NCBI GenBank assembly: GCA_016280685.1
Contig: JAEEHE010000065.1
Span: 1-22,877 of the forward strand
Reading direction: 5' to 3'
DNA length: 22,877 bases
Source of the DNA: Caryophanales bacterium
GTDB taxonomy: Bacteria > Bacillota_I > Bacilli_A > RFN20 > CAG-826
Made by a program: the position numbers and the translations under genes. Below, piece by piece: positions 20,550 through 22,877 of the stretch. Position 1 is the first letter of the stretch. The number at the start of each line of letters is the position of its first letter. The notes under the pieces were generated by a model that was given only the letters and a program-made list of their open reading frames with translations, made no database searches and was not told the DNA's origin.

Positions 20550-22853
20550 ATGCAAAACATCTATACGACCTTTGAATTTCATAAGATTCAAGAATTATTA
20601 ATTGAATATAGTAAGACTGAACTCGGAAGAGAGAAGATTAATAATCTTCAGATGTTTTCTAATATCAATGATATCAAAAATGAATTGCTAGATTTAAATG
20701 AGATGATCAGTGTCACTAATCGTTTTGGTGTGATGCCGATAACTACTAGTGCGAATGCTTTATATCTCATCGGTTTAGCAAAGAAGACCGGATTATTGAC
20801 TCCTCGTGATTTAAATCTTATTGCGGATGATGTTTTAACTAGCCAAGCGATCTTAAAATTCTTTCATAAAATTGATGTTTCCTATCCTCGTTTAAATAGT
20901 AAGATTTCTACTTTCCAAGATTTATCTTCTTTAGAAAAAGAAATCCACCGTGTGATTACTTCATCTTTAACCATTAGTGATAACGCCACACCGGAATTAA
21001 AAGAAATAAGAAGTAAATTACGCCGTTTAGAAAACTCATTACAACAAAAGATCGCCTCTTTATCATTTACTTATGCCAAATATTTAAATGATGATAACGC
21101 TACCATTAGAGATGGTCATGTCGTTTTGCCAGTGAAAACTAGTGAGAAGAGCAAAGTTCTCGGCATTATCTATGATGTTAGTGATTCTGGAGCAACGACA
21201 TTTATTGAGCCGATGGAAATCGTACAAATCAACAACCAGATGACTTCTTTAAAAGTGGAAGAGAATGAAGAGATTAGAAAAATCCTTAAAGGATTAACCG
21301 CTTTAGTGTTATTACAAGAAAAAGAGATCATCCACAATAATGCGATTATCGCGGAGCTCGATTTCCTCATCGCGAAAAGTTTATACGCGAATTCCATCGA
21401 TGCGAATATCGCAGAAATTAAAGATGAACAAGTCGTGGAACTTATTAAAGCGAGACATCCATTGATTGACCAAAGAAAAGTTGTAAGTAATACTTATCGC
21501 TTAACTAATGATAAAAGAATCATCATTATTTCTGGTCCTAACGCCGGTGGTAAAACTGTCAGTTTAAAGACGGTTGGTCTATTGGTGTTAATGAATCAAT
21601 GTGGGTTAGCAGTTCCCGCGGAAAAAGCTACCCTTGGTTATTTTAAAAATATTTATATTGATATCGGTGATAATCAGTCTTTAAGCGATAATTTATCAAC
21701 CTTCTCCGCACATATGAATCAGATTGGAGAAATCAGTCAGAAAGTCGGTGGCAAGGATCTAGTGCTCATCGATGAATTAGGTACTGGCACCGATCCTAAA
21801 GAAGGTGAAGCCTTAGCTTTAGCGATAGTGAAATATCTAGAACATAAGAAATGTTTCGCGATGATTTCCAGTCACTTCTCCGCGTTAAAAGAATATGCTT
21901 TCTTAAGCGATAATATCGATAACTCTTCGATGATTTTTGATGAGGATAAATTATCTCCAACCTATATTTTTAGACAAGGCGCACCGGGCATGAGTTATGC
22001 TTTAGATGTGGCGAATAGATATGGAATTTCCGAGGATATTGTTGCAGATGCTAAGGATTTTATTAAGAAAAACCAAGTCGATGAAGGCAGCAAGTTAATA
22101 TCCATTTTGCAAAAGAAATTAGATAATGCGAATAAGTTAGAAGAAGAACTGCGTAAGAAAGAAAGAACTCTTAACGATTTAGAAAAGCGTCTCTCTAGTG
22201 ACGAGAAAGTTTTAAAAGAAAAACGTAGCAAATTATTAGAAGATGTCCAAGAAGAGAAACAGCAGATTATCGATAAAGCGAAACAGGATGTCAATGATAT
22301 TATTTCCGCTTTATCAAAAGATGGGACTAAACTTCATGAAGTCATCGAATTAAAGAAGAAATTACAAGATTTAGAAGACTCTACCGATATCGTTTCTTAT
22401 AACGAAGAAATTAATGTTAATGACTATGTAGAAATTCCTGCGCTTAATATTTCCGGTAGGGTAATGAAAATCAATGGTAATAAGGTCTCTATTAACACCG
22501 ATTCAGGATTATCTTTTACTTCTAGCAAAGATAAATTACATAAGATTAACGCTCCGAAAGAATCCACAGTTAAGCAGAAGAAAAATCCTATTGATTTATC
22601 TTTAGGTATTAATGTTGGATTAGAGCTCAATATCATTGGCTTACATGTTGATGAAGCAAAAAATGAATTAATTAAATATATCGATAACTGCCGCTTAAAG
22701 CACTTTACCCAAGTGAGGATTATCCATGGCTTTGGTAGCGGCGCTTTAAGGAAGATGGTTAGAGAATATTTAGATACCCAAAAAGATATTAAATATCGCG
22801 CTGGAGAGGGAAATGAATGTGGCGGTGGCGCTACTGTTGTGATTTTCAAATGA
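20550..22853 (+). CDS. mutS2: MutS2 ATPase with C-terminal Smr domain
   Basis: MutS-family ATPase without mismatch-recognition domains. Family members have been linked to suppression of recombination and, in B. subtilis, to sensing and splitting collided ribosomes. The 767 residues show core/lever helices (1-300), Walker A GPNAGGKT (329-336), and the NQSLSDNLSTFSAHMNQI signature (375-392). Walker B is LVLIDELGTGTDP (404-416), with SSHFSALKEYA following. A long charged coiled coil (about 515-582), a KOW-like beta segment (622-665) and a C-terminal Smr domain (690-767, with HGFGSGALR) complete it. The Smr LDLR motif is replaced by LNII (693-696). The gene overlaps the next start (ATGA). Confidence 0.97.
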   Translation: MQNIYTTFEFHKIQELLIEYSKTELGREKINNLQMFSNINDIKNELLDLNEMISVTNRFGVMPITTSANALYLIGLAKKTGLLTPRDLNLIADDVLTSQAILKFFHKIDVSYPRLNSKISTFQDLSSLEKEIHRVITSSLTISDNATPELKEIRSKLRRLENSLQQKIASLSFTYAKYLNDDNATIRDGHVVLPVKTSEKSKVLGIIYDVSDSGATTFIEPMEIVQINNQMTSLKVEENEEIRKILKGLTALVLLQEKEIIHNNAIIAELDFLIAKSLYANSIDANIAEIKDEQVVELIKARHPLIDQRKVVSNTYRLTNDKRIIIISGPNAGGKTVSLKTVGLLVLMNQCGLAVPAEKATLGYFKNIYIDIGDNQSLSDNLSTFSAHMNQIGEISQKVGGKDLVLIDELGTGTDPKEGEALALAIVKYLEHKKCFAMISSHFSALKEYAFLSDNIDNSSMIFDEDKLSPTYIFRQGAPGMSYALDVANRYGISEDIVADAKDFIKKNQVDEGSKLISILQKKLDNANKLEEELRKKERTLNDLEKRLSSDEKVLKEKRSKLLEDVQEEKQQIIDKAKQDVNDIISALSKDGTKLHEVIELKKKLQDLEDSTDIVSYNEEINVNDYVEIPALNISGRVMKINGNKVSINTDSGLSFTSSKDKLHKINAPKESTVKQKKNPIDLSLGINVGLELNIIGLHVDEAKNELIKYIDNCRLKHFTQVRIIHGFGSGALRKMVREYLDTQKDIKYRAGEGNECGGGATVVIFK

Positions 22854-22877
22854 CCGAGAGAATTAAAACCTTAATCG
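22850..22877 (+). CDS. Start of a downstream gene (partial), possibly uvrC
   Basis: An ATG at 22850 overlaps the mutS2 stop (ATGA). The frame stays open to the window edge, giving MTERIKTLI. UvrC proteins often begin with a similar (M-x-E-R-I-K/L) stretch, and uvrC lies near mutS2 in many Bacillota. Nine residues cannot establish identity, so this is a guess from context. Confidence 0.4.

Noticed and set aside
22424..22849. 141-codon open frame antisense to the mutS2 3' end
   Set aside because: A codon-structure shadow of mutS2; no motif and no independent signals.
1..22877. Reassigned TGA (Mycoplasma-type code)
   Set aside because: Tryptophan is encoded by TGG in conserved positions, and TGA ends rsmH, mutS2 and the 4027 gene at appropriate family lengths.
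1..22877. CRISPR arrays, insertion sequences, rRNA or tRNA genes
   Set aside because: No regularly spaced repeats, transposase frames or recognisable RNA gene cores were found by reading; nearly all of the sequence is accounted for by the listed genes.

Overview
The window is 22.9 kb of compact, AT-rich bacterial chromosome, nearly all protein-coding and mostly on the + strand. TGG is the tryptophan codon, and TGA is a true stop (rsmH and mutS2 end on it), so the Mycoplasma/Spiroplasma code is excluded. RNase HIII, MutS2, MraZ, a dimeric all-alpha dUTPase, a Cys-containing PheS and the order rRNA methylase-pheS-pheT point to low-GC Bacillota (class Bacilli). The truncated division cluster suggests a reduced lineage such as the Erysipelotrichales/RF39/RFN20-type gut groups. 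That placement is inference. No rRNA, tRNA, CRISPR array or insertion sequence was seen.

Layout. 1-2110: the 3' part of a glycogen phosphorylase gene, coupled to a dUTPase gene. 2127-2558 (-): a DUF523/TudS-like protein, convergent with the dUTPase. 2614-3977: a YgjP-type metallopeptidase and a SpoU rRNA methyltransferase. 4027-4676: two small genes of unknown function, the second a membrane PH-like protein, inserted where pheS would normally follow the methylase. 4888-8846: pheS, pheT and a DUF177 (YceD) gene, closed by a strong terminator. 8927-10900: a division-cluster fragment (mraZ, rsmH and two small membrane-protein genes). 10922-13353: a separate ftsA-ftsZ unit. 13392-15167: a secreted endonuclease I lipoprotein. 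15195-19550: ileS, lspA and an RluA-family pseudouridine synthase gene. 19542-20459 (-): RNase HIII, convergent and overlapping the pseudouridine synthase gene. 20550-22853: mutS2, overlapping the first codons of another gene at the window edge.

How the genes work together. Most are housekeeping: translation (PheS/PheT, IleS, rRNA and RNA modification), nucleotide and genome hygiene (dUTPase, RNase HIII, MutS2) and cell division (MraZ, RsmH, FtsA, FtsZ). LspA would mature lipoproteins such as the nuclease encoded just upstream of ileS.

Most interesting points. (1) At both convergent gene pairs, each gene's Rho-independent terminator appears to lie inside the coding 3' end of the opposing gene, four terminators in all. 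(2) Several first genes of transcription units have a -10 box placed so that the predicted transcript starts at, or within a few bases of, the ATG, with no Shine-Dalgarno sequence. (3) The division cluster lacks peptidoglycan genes and recognisable ftsL. In that position sit two small membrane proteins, one with a YSIRK-like motif, while FtsA appears to lack its C-terminal membrane-targeting helix. (4) A candidate three-repeat MraZ operator lies in the mraZ leader. No wholly new multi-gene defence or biosynthetic system is evident.
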